Source of the DNA: Orlajensenia sp037404875
GTDB lineage: Bacteria > Actinomycetota > Actinomycetes > Actinomycetales > Microbacteriaceae
Length of the DNA: 64,000 nt
Assembly (NCBI RefSeq): GCF_037404875.1
Contig: NZ_JBBELO010000034.1
Coordinates: 1-64,000 of the forward strand
Direction: 5' to 3'
A program made the position numbers and the translations under genes. Shown here one piece after another: positions 54,003 through 61,982 of the stretch. The notes beneath the pieces were generated by a model, which saw only the letters and a list, made by a program, of their open reading frames with translations, had not been told where the DNA came from and made no database searches. Within the stretch, counting starts at the first letter, position 1, and each line of letters starts with the position of its first letter.

Positions 54003-54844
54003 GCGGCGCGAGCATCCGTTCATCGCGGGGCGGCGCGAACCCGACGACGGATGCGGTGCTGCGCCTCGAGAACGCCGCCTTCTCGTACAACGGCACGGCC
54101 GCCGTGCACGGCGTGAGCCTCGAGATGGCGGCCGGAGAGGCGGTCGCCCTCATCGGGCCGAACGGCTCGGGCAAGTCGACACTGCTCAAAGGGGTGCTCG
54201 GGCTGATCCCGGTCACCGCAGGACGATTCGAATCCTTCGGCCAGGTGCGCAGCGGCCTGCCCGCCGCACGCGCTGCCGCCGCGGCGCGCGCCGCCCGTCG
54301 GCGCATCGGCTACCTGCCGCAGAGCGACGAGCTCGACCCCGACTTCCCCCTCACGCTGCAGCAGGTGGTGACCATGGGCCGCTACCGCTCCCTCGGTTAC
54401 TTCCGTTGGCCCGGTCGCGCCGACACGGATGCGGTGCGCCGGTCGCTCGAGGCCGTCGGACTCGCCGATCGGGCCGCAACGCGCTTCGGCGACCTGTCGG
54501 GCGGCCAGCAGCAGCGTGGACTGCTCGCGCGTGCTCTCGCGTCGGGGCCGGGACTGCTTCTGCTCGATGAGCCGTTCAACGGCCTCGACCAGGCCAACCG
54601 CGACGCCCTCGTGCAGACGCTGCGGGTACTGAAGGAGCGCGGTGTGGCGGTGATGGTCTCCACGCATGACCTCGAGCTCGCCCGCGAGGTCTGCGACACC
54701 GTGCTGCTCATGAACGGCGGGCAGGTCGCCTGCGGCCCGACGACGAGGGTGCTCACCCTCGACAACGTGCAGGCGGCGTTCGGCGGGGTCGGCGTCGAGG
54801 TCGACGAGCACACCCTTGTGGTCCCCGGCCACGAGGGCCACTGA
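53999..54844 (+). CDS. znuC: Zinc ABC transporter ATP-binding protein
   Basis: This 281-residue ATPase has Walker A LIGPNGSGKSTLLKG, the ABC signature FGDLSGGQQQRGLLARAL, Walker B LLLLDEPFNGLDQ and the H-loop VSTHDLEL. The GTG start at 53999 overlaps the znuA stop; the longer frame from 53960 lies within znuA. Ends one base into the next start. Confidence 0.93.
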   Translation: MSGASIRSSRGGANPTTDAVLRLENAAFSYNGTAAVHGVSLEMAAGEAVALIGPNGSGKSTLLKGVLGLIPVTAGRFESFGQVRSGLPAARAAAAARAARRRIGYLPQSDELDPDFPLTLQQVVTMGRYRSLGYFRWPGRADTDAVRRSLEAVGLADRAATRFGDLSGGQQQRGLLARALASGPGLLLLDEPFNGLDQANRDALVQTLRVLKERGVAVMVSTHDLELAREVCDTVLLMNGGQVACGPTTRVLTLDNVQAAFGGVGVEVDEHTLVVPGHEGH

Positions 54845-55692
54845 TGGACTGGCTCTTCACCGCCTTCCAGCTGCCGTTCATGGCGCGGGCGCTCGGCGTG
54901 CTGCTCGCCCTCTCGGTCGTCACGGGCGTCGTCGGCGTGCTCGTGAACCTGCGCGGGCTCGAGTTCATCAGCGACGGCCTCACCCACGCGGTCTTCCCGG
55001 GCATCGCGATCGGATTCGTGTGGGGCGGCCGCGACGGACTCTTCCTCGGCGCCGTCATCACGGCCGTGCTCGCGGCGGCGCTGCTCACGCTCTTGACGCG
55101 GCGCGGCGTGGCGTCGGACTCGGCCATCGCCGTCGTGCTCACCGGGTTCTTCTCCATCGGCGTGCTCGTCGTCTCTCGGCAGACGGACTTCGCCGGCCAG
55201 CTCGACGCCCTGCTCTTCGGACGCCTGCTCACGGTGACGGATGCCGACCTCTGGCGCACGATCGCCATCTGCGGCCTCGCCGTGCTCGCGGTGCTCGCCA
55301 CCCTGCCCGCGCAGGTCTACCGTGCCTTCGACCCCCGAGGTAGCGAGGCCTCCGGCTTCCGCCCGCTCGCGCTCGACCTCGTGCTCAACGTCGCGATCGC
55401 GCTCGTCGTCGTGGCCGCATCCAGTGCCGTCGGCAACCTGCTCGTGCTCGCCGTGCTCATCGTTCCCGGTGCGATCGCCCGCCTGCTCACCCTGCGGTTG
55501 TGGATGCTGTTCCCCCTCGCCGCCGTGGCGTGCGCGCTCGCCGCGTGGCTCGGGCTGGGGCTCGGCTTCGCGGCATCTGTTTCGGGCGGGGTCTCACTGC
55601 CGGCCGGATCGACGGTGGTGGTCACGCTCGTCGCCCTCTATGCGATCGTGCTGCTGGGTCGGCTCGCGCGTGACCGGATGCGGAGGGCCTGA
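54844..55692 (+). CDS. znuB: Zinc ABC transporter permease, first copy
   Basis: This 282-residue permease of the ABC-3 family has about eight hydrophobic segments. The family motif GLEFISDGLTHAVFPGIAIG is near the start, and NLLVLAVLIVPGAIARLLT is the conserved core. It overlaps both neighbours by one base. Confidence 0.9.
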   Translation: MDWLFTAFQLPFMARALGVLLALSVVTGVVGVLVNLRGLEFISDGLTHAVFPGIAIGFVWGGRDGLFLGAVITAVLAAALLTLLTRRGVASDSAIAVVLTGFFSIGVLVVSRQTDFAGQLDALLFGRLLTVTDADLWRTIAICGLAVLAVLATLPAQVYRAFDPRGSEASGFRPLALDLVLNVAIALVVVAASSAVGNLLVLAVLIVPGAIARLLTLRLWMLFPLAAVACALAAWLGLGLGFAASVSGGVSLPAGSTVVVTLVALYAIVLLGRLARDRMRRA

Positions 55693-56507
55693 TGGGTTAC
55701 TTCGAGAAGGCGCTGCTGGCGGCGGCGCTCATCGGCGCACTCTGCGGGCTCGTCGGCGTGCTCGTCGTGTTGCGCCGCCGCGTGTTCTTCGCCCAGGCGC
55801 TGACCCACGCGACCTTCCCCGGCGCGGTCGCGGCGGCGTTGCTGGGGTGGAACATCCCCTTGGGCGCCGCACTGGCCAGTGTCGTCATCGTGGGAATCAT
55901 GGCCCTCATCACGCGCGTGCGCCGGCAGGGGGGCCAGGTGGCCGCCGGCATCGTGCTGACCGCGGGGTTCGCGATCGGTGCGCTCATGCAGGCCGCCAGC
56001 CCCGACGTGCCCGTGCACCTCGAGTCCTTCCTCGTCGGCTCGATCCTCTCGGTCTCGACGAGCGACATCGTGCTCACCTCGAGCGTGCTCGTCGTCGCCC
56101 TGGTCGTACTCGCGGCGATGGGCAAGCAGATCCTCTTCCAGACGTTCGATCGTTCGGGGTTCGCCGCGGCGGGCTTCCGCACGCTTCCGTTCGACGTGGT
56201 CGTGCTCGTGCTCATCACGGCGACGGTCGTGACCGCCATGCCGGCCGCCGGCGCCATCCTCGCGATCGCGCTGATCGCCGCTCCCGCGGCCGCGGCACGG
56301 CTGCTCGCGCCGACAGTGGGCTCGATGTTCGTGGTCGCGCCGATCATCGGCGCAGCATCCGGGCTGCTCGGGGTGCTGCTCTCGCGCTCGCTCGATGTGG
56401 CCGCGGGGCCGGCCATCGCCCTTCTCGCTGCGGGGTTCTTCATGGCAGCGCTGCTGGTTCGGCGGATGCCGCGGCTAGCCTTGAGAGACGAAGGAGCGAG
56501 GGTATGA
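55692..56507 (+). CDS. Zinc ABC transporter permease, second copy
   Basis: This 271-residue ABC-3 family permease is related to the preceding one. RRRVFFAQALTHATFPGAVA is the equivalent of the first motif and AGAILAIALIAAPAAAARLL of the second. Two different permeases in one operon suggest a heterodimeric channel, unlike the homodimer of E. coli ZnuB. It overlaps zur by four bases. Confidence 0.9.
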   Translation: MGYFEKALLAAALIGALCGLVGVLVVLRRRVFFAQALTHATFPGAVAAALLGWNIPLGAALASVVIVGIMALITRVRRQGGQVAAGIVLTAGFAIGALMQAASPDVPVHLESFLVGSILSVSTSDIVLTSSVLVVALVVLAAMGKQILFQTFDRSGFAAAGFRTLPFDVVVLVLITATVVTAMPAAGAILAIALIAAPAAAARLLAPTVGSMFVVAPIIGAASGLLGVLLSRSLDVAAGPAIALLAAGFFMAALLVRRMPRLALRDEGARV

Positions 56508-56929
56508 AGCGCAACACCTGGCAACGGGAGGCCGTGCGGGAGGCACTAGATGCCAGCGGCGGCTTCATCAGCGCGCAGGGCCTGCACGGCGCGCTGCACG
56601 CGGGCGGCTCCCCCATCGGGCTGGCCACCGTCTACCGAGCGCTCGCCAGCCTGGCCGAGCAGGGCGAGGCCGACTCGCTGCAGTCCCCCGAGGGCGAGAG
56701 CCTGTACCGGGCGTGCACGAGCACGGGGCACCACCATCACCTCATCTGCCGCAACTGCGGGCTGACCGTCGAGATCGGTGCGGAGCCGGTGGAGACCTGG
56801 GCGCAGGGCGTGGCCGCACAGCACGGCTTCACCCAGGCCGCCCACGTGGTCGATGTCTTCGGCCTGTGCGCGGAGTGCACCGCCCTCAGCATCGAATCTG
56901 CAGGATCAGCGGCACGGCGAGCGGAATAG
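56504..56929 (+). CDS. zur: Fur-family regulator, probably Zur
   Basis: This 141-residue regulator has a winged helix (about residues 1-75, PIGLATVYRALASLAEQG) and a metal/dimerisation domain. The regulatory histidines are in TGHHHHLICRNCG, and the structural zinc pairs are Cys82/Cys85 and Cys122/Cys125. The place at the end of a zinc transport operon and the Zur box at its promoter support Zur over Fur. It would close a feedback loop on its own operon. Confidence 0.9.
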   Translation: MKRNTWQREAVREALDASGGFISAQGLHGALHAGGSPIGLATVYRALASLAEQGEADSLQSPEGESLYRACTSTGHHHHLICRNCGLTVEIGAEPVETWAQGVAAQHGFTQAAHVVDVFGLCAECTALSIESAGSAARRAE

Positions 56930-56960
56930 CCGCCCGCCGTGCCGCTCGTCCTGCAGATTC
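56894..56960 (+). terminator. Large hairpin at the end of zur
   Basis: Two 26-bp arms (56894-56919 and 56935-56960) are complementary apart from two adjacent positions, with a 15-base loop. The left arm and part of the loop lie inside the zur coding sequence. There is no U-tract, so termination or mRNA stabilisation are both possible. Confidence 0.7.
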
Positions 56961-57007
56961 ACAGCGGGGCCGCCGGCTGCCGGTTTGGCGACACGCCCGG
57001 CATGACG

Positions 57008-57013
57008 TAGACT
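57008..57013 (+). promoter_or_regulatory. rpmB -10 element
   Basis: TAGACT, with TTGGCG about 19 bp upstream. The leader of about 130 nt carries the small hairpin GAGGGGC-ATCA-GCCCCTC (57110-57127). No Zur-box-like palindrome is visible here. Confidence 0.45.
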
Positions 57014-57145
57014 CTCCCTTTGGCTAGGCGTGATCTCAGCGCCTGGATCGTATGCCGACTCCCCGATTCTCTCGAAAACGGGCCGACGCATGCCGACAAG
57101 AGATCTTGGGAGGGGCATCAGCCCCTCGGTATTGGAGGAACAACC

Positions 57146-57382
57146 ATGGCAGCAGTGTGCCAGGTGACAGGAGCCGTTCCCGGCTTCGGTCACGCCATCT
57201 CGCACTCGCACCGTCGCACCAAGCGGCGCTTCGACCCCAACGTGCAGAAGAAGACGTACTTCGTTCCGTCGCTTCGCCGTAACGTCACCCTGAACGTGTC
57301 CGCCAAGGGCATCAAGGTGATCGACGCTCGTGGCATCGAGTCCGTCGTCAAGGACATCCTGGCCCGCGGGGAGAAGATCTGA
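57146..57382 (+). CDS. rpmB: Ribosomal protein L28 (bL28), cysteine-poor form
   Basis: This 78-residue protein begins MAAVCQVTGAVPGFGHAISH, then SHRRTKRRFDPNVQKKTYF, the L28 core. A single cysteine is present, so the zinc ribbon (two CxxC pairs) of the zinc-type paralogue is missing. TTGGAGG precedes ATG by 8 bases. It overlaps rpmG by one base as TGATG. Confidence 0.97.
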   Translation: MAAVCQVTGAVPGFGHAISHSHRRTKRRFDPNVQKKTYFVPSLRRNVTLNVSAKGIKVIDARGIESVVKDILARGEKI

Positions 57383-57549
57383 TGGCAAAGCAGCAGGACA
57401 TCCGTCCCATCATCAAGCTTCGTTCCACGGCTGGAACCGGGTACACCTACGTGACCCGCAAGAACCGCCGTAACGACCCCGACCGTCTCGTGCTGAAGAA
57501 GTACGACCCCGTAGTGCGCAAGCACGTCGACTTCCGCGAGGAGCGTTAA
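57382..57549 (+). CDS. rpmG: Ribosomal protein L33 (bL33), cysteine-free form
   Basis: This 55-residue protein is MAKQQDIRPIIKLRSTAGTG continuing YTYVTRKNRRNDPDRLVLKK. It lacks all four zinc cysteines of the zinc-binding L33 form. Too short for the usual gene-length cutoff but clearly real, lying between rpmB and rpsN with tight spacing. Confidence 0.97.
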   Translation: MAKQQDIRPIIKLRSTAGTGYTYVTRKNRRNDPDRLVLKKYDPVVRKHVDFREER

Positions 57550-57551
57550 GA

Positions 57552-57857
57552 ATGGCCAAGAAGAGCAAGATCGCCCGTAACGAGCAGCGCAAGGTCGTCG
57601 TGGAGCGCTACGCCGCCCAGCGCGCCGAGCTCAAGAAGGCTCTCGTGAGCCCGACCTCGACCGACGAGGAGCGCGAAGCCGCTCGCGTCGGCCTGCAGAA
57701 GCTGCCCCGCAACGCCTCGCCGGTGCGCGTGCGCAGCCGCGACGCCATCGACGGCCGCCCCCGCGGCGTTCTCACCAAGTTCGGTGTCTCCCGTGTGCGC
57801 TTCCGCGACATGGCGCACCGCGGTGAGCTTCCCGGCATCACCAAGTCGAGCTGGTAA
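57552..57857 (+). CDS. rpsN: Ribosomal protein S14 (uS14), long cysteine-free form
   Basis: This 101-residue protein is the long S14 type, with MAKKSKIARNEQRKVVVERY, LQKLPRNASPVRVRSRDAID and GVSRVRFRDMAHRGELPG. The CxxC...CxxC zinc motif of short S14 is absent. It starts 2 bp after rpmG. Cysteine-free L28, L33 and S14 are often the zinc-sparing set in actinobacteria; here they lie directly after the Zur operon. Confidence 0.97.
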   Translation: MAKKSKIARNEQRKVVVERYAAQRAELKKALVSPTSTDEEREAARVGLQKLPRNASPVRVRSRDAIDGRPRGVLTKFGVSRVRFRDMAHRGELPGITKSSW

Positions 57858-57874
57858 GGCTCGCAGCACCTCGA

Positions 57875-57902
57875 GAGGGCGTCGGCTTCGGCCGGCGCCC
57901 TC
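57875..57902 (+). terminator. Terminator after rpsN
   Basis: A 12-bp GC-rich stem (one G-U pair) is closed by a TTCG tetraloop, starting 17 bp after the rpsN stop and followed by TTCGCGTT. Confidence 0.85.
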
Positions 57903-58108
57903 TTCGCGTTCATCAGGGTGACGGATGTGACGGATGCTGCGCGAAATCGGCGTGTCGTTTCGCCCTAAAGGGCGGAAATCCGCGGAAACAAGCCGATCTC
58001 TGTTATGTTCGAGGCGGTCATCACGGCCGTGGGGGCTTACCGATCCGGTGCTGCCCTGACATAACTCGATAGCTGTATCTACAGACACACGTCCGAGGAG
58101 GACACTCA

Positions 58109-58393
58109 ATGGCTGACACGCTGAACAAGACCGAGCTCGTCGCGAAGATCGCTGCGGGCACCGGCGAGAGCCAGGCCACCGTCGACCGCGTCATCGGCGG
58201 ACTGTTCGACGCACTCGCCGACGCCGTCGGCTCGGGCACCAAGGTCTCGATCCCGGGATGGCTCGCCGTCGAGCGCACCCACCGTGCCGCGCGCACCGGC
58301 CGCAACCCGCAGACCGGCGAGAGCATCGAGATCGCCGCCGGCAACTCGGTCAAGGTCTCCGCTGGCAGCAAGCTCAAGGCTGCCGCCAAGTAG
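58109..58393 (+). CDS. hup: HU-family DNA-binding protein
   Basis: This 94-residue histone-like protein begins ADTLNKTELVAKIAAGTGES and has the beta-arm with RTGRNPQTGESIEIAA, then AGNSVKVSAGSKLKAAAK. It lacks the long Lys-rich C-terminal tail of mycobacterial HupB. It dimerises and bends DNA. CGAGGAGG precedes ATG. The 251 bp upstream hold a terminator and probably its promoter. Confidence 0.95.
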   Translation: MADTLNKTELVAKIAAGTGESQATVDRVIGGLFDALADAVGSGTKVSIPGWLAVERTHRAARTGRNPQTGESIEIAAGNSVKVSAGSKLKAAAK

Positions 58394-58407
58394 TCCACGC
58401 TCCACCA

Positions 58408-58437
58408 CGAAAGGCCCGGCGGATGCCGGGCCTTTCG
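58408..58437 (+). terminator. Terminator after hup
   Basis: A perfect 13-bp stem (CGAAAGGCCCGGC with GCCGGGCCTTTCG) with a GGAT loop, 14 bp after the stop. Confidence 0.88.
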
Positions 58438-58475
58438 TCGTCCTCGGTGGCAGAAGGCGCCCAGCCACGCGAACG

Positions 58476-58487
58476 TAGACTTGGGGG
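58476..58487 (+). promoter_or_regulatory. -10 element for a leaderless transcript of the CopD-CtaG gene
   Basis: TAGACT at 58476-58481 lies 6 bases before GTG 58488. Confidence 0.5.
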
Positions 58488-60464
58488 GTGAATCGCACCG
58501 CCCGAGTCCTCGGTCCTGCCGTGCTCGTGGCAGTGGCACTTGTCGCGCTCATCGCGGCGCTCTCCTACGGCGGCGGCGCCTCCCCGCAGGCGCTCGAAGA
58601 CCCGGGTGCCCTGGTGCGCTGGGGCCTTCCGACGGCGACGCTCATCGTGGACCTCGCCGCAGCAGGCATGATCGGCGCCCTGGTTCTGGCCTGCTGGGCC
58701 CTGAGCCCGAAGGAGCCGGAGTTCGACGCGGCGCTCGACGTGGCAGCGGCATCCGCGGCTGTCTTCACTGTCGCATCTGCGGTCACCGGCTTCCTCACCT
58801 TCCTCTCGGTGACGAACACGCCGTTCGGCCTCGACGAGCGCTTCGGCGCGACGCTGAGCCAGTTCCTCACCGACATCCCCCTAGGGCAGGCGTGGCTCGG
58901 CACGACGCTCATCGGCGCCCTCGTCACGGTTCTCGCCTTCGCCGTGCGCAACCACACGGCGCTCGTCTTCGTGACGCTCGTGGCCGTCGCCTCGCTCGTG
59001 CCGATGGCCCAACAGGGTCACGCCGCCGGAACGGCCGGGCACAACGCGGCCATCGTGGCGCTGGGGATTCACATCGTGTTCGCTGCCATCTGGCTGGGCG
59101 GATTGCTGACCATCGTGATGCTGCGGCGGCACCTGCCCGCCGGCCGCCTGGTCGCCGTGCTGGGCCGGTATTCGAGCGTCGCCCTCATCGCCTTCATCTG
59201 CGTCGCCGCATCCGGCTACGTGAGTGCCGCCCTGCGCGTGGGAACGTGGGGAAACCTGCTGACGCCCTATGGCGTGCTCGTCTTCGGCAAGATCGCCGCG
59301 CTGCTCGCCATCGGATGCTTCGGAGCCGTTCAGCGCCGGTACGCCATCGGGCGCATGCAGCGCTCCGAGGCCTCCGGGCGCCCCGGCAACGGCTGGTTCT
59401 GGGGCATCGTGCTCGCCGAACTCGCCTTCATGGGCATCGCCTCGGGGCTCGCGGCCGCCCTGGCGCGCACCGCCACCCCGGTCTCGGAGTCGGTGCCCTC
59501 CGGCCGCACCCCGGCCGAACTGCTGACGGGACAGCCGCTGCCCGCACCGCTCGAGGGAGCCCGCTACCTCACCTCGTGGGACTTCGACCTGCTGTGGCTG
59601 CTCGTGTGCGCCTTCGGCATCTTCTTCTACCTCGCCGGCGTTCGTCGATTGCGGGCGCGCGGCGACAAGTGGCCGGTGTACCGCACGGTGCTGTGGGTCG
59701 CCGGCATGCTCGTGCTCTTCTACATCACGAACGGTGCCGTCAATCTCTACGGCCAGTACCTGTTCAGCACACACATGCTCGCGCACATGACCCTCACGAT
59801 GGCGGTGCCGGTGCTGCTGGTGCCGGGCGCACCGGTCACCCTGGCCGCGCGCGCCATCCGCCCCCGCAAGGACGGCAGTCGCGGAGGCCGCGAGTGGATT
59901 TTGCTGGCGGTGCACTCCAAGCCCGCGCAGGTGCTCGCCAATCCCATCGTGGCCGCGGTGCTCTTCGCGGCCTCGTTGTGGATCTTCTACTACTCGCCCT
60001 TGTTCAGCTGGGCCACGACCGACCACATCGGCCACGAGTGGATGACGGTGCACTTCCTGCTGACCGGCTACCTGTTCGTGCAGTCGCTCATCGGGGTCGA
60101 CCCGGTTCCGTACCGGCTCCCGTACCCCTTCCGGTTGCTGCTCCTGCTGCTGACCATGGCGTTCCACGCCTTCTTCGGCCTCGCCATCATGACCGCGACC
60201 GGCCTGCTGCTCTCGGACTGGTACGGAGCGATGGGCTGGGGAACGGATGCGCTGGCCGACCAGCAGTTCGGCGGCGGCATCGCCTGGAGCGTTGGGGAGA
60301 TCCCGACGCTCGCGCTCGCCATCACGGTGGCCATCCAGTGGAGCCGGGCCGACGAGCGTGAGACCCGACGCCGCGATCGCAACGCCGACCGCACCGGGGA
60401 GGCCGAGCTGGCGGCCTACAACGCCCGGCTCGCCGCCCTCGCGCAGCGCGACGCCGCCTCCTGA
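58488..60464 (+). CDS. CopD-CtaG fusion: copper resistance D domain plus cytochrome c oxidase assembly domain
   Basis: This 658-residue polytopic protein has about 15 hydrophobic segments. The N-terminal half (about residues 30-320) is CopD-like, with GQAWLGTTLIGALVTV and AAIWLGGLLTIVMLRRH. The C-terminal half (about 350-600) is of the Caa3/CtaG type, with QYLFSTHMLAHMTLTMAVPV, SWATTDHIGHEWMTVHFLL and AFHAFFGLAIM. The repeated His residues in these segments are candidate metal ligands. It probably moves copper toward cytochrome oxidase. Cytoplasmic C-terminus is charged. Confidence 0.88.
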   Translation: MNRTARVLGPAVLVAVALVALIAALSYGGGASPQALEDPGALVRWGLPTATLIVDLAAAGMIGALVLACWALSPKEPEFDAALDVAAASAAVFTVASAVTGFLTFLSVTNTPFGLDERFGATLSQFLTDIPLGQAWLGTTLIGALVTVLAFAVRNHTALVFVTLVAVASLVPMAQQGHAAGTAGHNAAIVALGIHIVFAAIWLGGLLTIVMLRRHLPAGRLVAVLGRYSSVALIAFICVAASGYVSAALRVGTWGNLLTPYGVLVFGKIAALLAIGCFGAVQRRYAIGRMQRSEASGRPGNGWFWGIVLAELAFMGIASGLAAALARTATPVSESVPSGRTPAELLTGQPLPAPLEGARYLTSWDFDLLWLLVCAFGIFFYLAGVRRLRARGDKWPVYRTVLWVAGMLVLFYITNGAVNLYGQYLFSTHMLAHMTLTMAVPVLLVPGAPVTLAARAIRPRKDGSRGGREWILLAVHSKPAQVLANPIVAAVLFAASLWIFYYSPLFSWATTDHIGHEWMTVHFLLTGYLFVQSLIGVDPVPYRLPYPFRLLLLLLTMAFHAFFGLAIMTATGLLLSDWYGAMGWGTDALADQQFGGGIAWSVGEIPTLALAITVAIQWSRADERETRRRDRNADRTGEAELAAYNARLAALAQRDAAS

Positions 60465-60521
60465 GCAGGGCGTCCTCGCGGCCGCACATCCGGGTGCCGG
60501 CGGGTCTGCAGAAGACGTGCG

Positions 60522-61910
60522 TCAGTGCAGCTGGATGTTCAGTGCGTTGTCGCTTCCGATGGTGACCGTCGCCGCCATCGTGAAAGACTCGTCACGCTCG
60601 ATGGTGGATTCGTCGCCGTCGAAGAGCGACTGCACGCCGACGGAGACATGGGCGGTACCGTCGGCGGGCGGCATCTGGAAGGCGCTCTCGTCGGCGACGA
60701 GACTGACGACGGGGTCCTCGACGATCGACCACGCCGGGGGACTGGTGAGCCGGTCGTCGATGACCGTTCCGAACGGGCAGCCGGTGGGCTGCAGAACCTG
60801 CTGCTTGGCGCAGTCGGTCAGGTAGGTGTTGATCTGCGTCTGCACTTCGCTCACGAAGGTGGCGGTGGGCTGAACGTCGATGCTCACCTCGGTCGTGCCG
60901 GACTGGGCGAGCGGTACCGGCTTCGCGGCGGCCTCCAGCAGCGGCGACCGCCGGCTGAAGGTGTACAGGTTCGGGGTGAGCACCAGGTAGCGCGCGCTGT
61001 GACTGAACCCGGCCTGAGCATCAGGCGCCTCCTGCACGCGAGCATCGAGCGTGAGGCCGTTGACGCTGAAGCTGCTGTCGTGCAGCACGGTCACAGACAC
61101 CGCCCCGAGCGGGCTCGTCGCGAAGCGCCAGCTGTGGAACACGCCTGCCCACGATCCGTTGCGCTCGACGCGGAAGCTGACCTCATCGCGCTGCGTTCCG
61201 AGCGTGGCGCGGTAGACGACGGTGCGCACGCCCTTCGCATCGGCAGTGTCGCTGACGAATTCGAGGTTCTTCGGCGCGCGAAGAACGGAGGAGCGCAGCA
61301 GGGTGCGGGCGGCATCCGTCGGCAGCCCGGCCTCGGCGAGTTGGGCCTTCGTCAGGTCGACGCCGGGGAAGGAGAGCGCGACGTCGGCATTGCGCTCCTC
61401 GAGGGCGGTGAGGTACTCGCGCACGAAGCCGGAGGGACTGTAGACGTCGCGGTTCAGCGATCCGATCGCCGAGACGAGCGCGGTCAGCAGCAGCACGGCG
61501 ACACCGCACCAGAGCGCGATGGCGATGAGAGGGGTCGTCGTCGGTTGCGGGGCCGCGGCCTCCAGTGGCACTGCCCCGGAGACCACCGCCCCAAGGCGTA
61601 CCGGTGCCCCCGCGACGTGGGCGCCGGGATGGGACAGCCCGAGCTCGCGATCCGAGATGATCGGCACGGGAACGGTGATGCCGAAGGGACTCGTCGCGGG
61701 CACAGCCGTCGGCGCGACGTCGGGGTCGCCCGCGTAGGCGCGAACCAGGGGAGGCAGCGTGCGAGGCACGACGTGCTGCTCGGTTCCCGGCTGGGATGCC
61801 GTTGCCGTCTCCGTGAGGCGGGCATCCGAGCCTACGGCCTCCATGCCGGGCGCGTCGGTGGGCCGGGGATCGGCGGCGCCGTCCCCCTCCTGCCCAGCAC
61901 CCGGTTGCAC
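60522..61910 (-). CDS. Membrane-anchored protein of unknown function
   Basis: This 462-residue protein has an N-terminal disordered cytoplasmic part (about 1-125), one transmembrane segment (about 127-147, LIAIALWCGVAVLLLTALVS) and a large extracytoplasmic region of Ser/Thr/Val-rich beta character. Two cysteines about 16 residues apart (LTDCAKQQVLQPTGCPFG) may form a disulfide. I recognise no named domain. It is convergent with the CopD-CtaG gene and divergent from the helicase gene. Confidence 0.7.
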   Translation of the reverse strand: MQPGAGQEGDGAADPRPTDAPGMEAVGSDARLTETATASQPGTEQHVVPRTLPPLVRAYAGDPDVAPTAVPATSPFGITVPVPIISDRELGLSHPGAHVAGAPVRLGAVVSGAVPLEAAAPQPTTTPLIAIALWCGVAVLLLTALVSAIGSLNRDVYSPSGFVREYLTALEERNADVALSFPGVDLTKAQLAEAGLPTDAARTLLRSSVLRAPKNLEFVSDTADAKGVRTVVYRATLGTQRDEVSFRVERNGSWAGVFHSWRFATSPLGAVSVTVLHDSSFSVNGLTLDARVQEAPDAQAGFSHSARYLVLTPNLYTFSRRSPLLEAAAKPVPLAQSGTTEVSIDVQPTATFVSEVQTQINTYLTDCAKQQVLQPTGCPFGTVIDDRLTSPPAWSIVEDPVVSLVADESAFQMPPADGTAHVSVGVQSLFDGDESTIERDESFTMAATVTIGSDNALNIQLH

Positions 61911-61982
61911 GCAGTCATTCTAGGGGCGGGCATGCCGTGCGCCCCCGGTCACGGCCGGGTCGCCTAATGTGGGTGGAGAGTC

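Noticed and set aside
56961..57145. Zur box upstream of rpmB
   Set aside because: No sequence close to the TGA-N9-TCA palindrome with AT-rich arms was found in the region.
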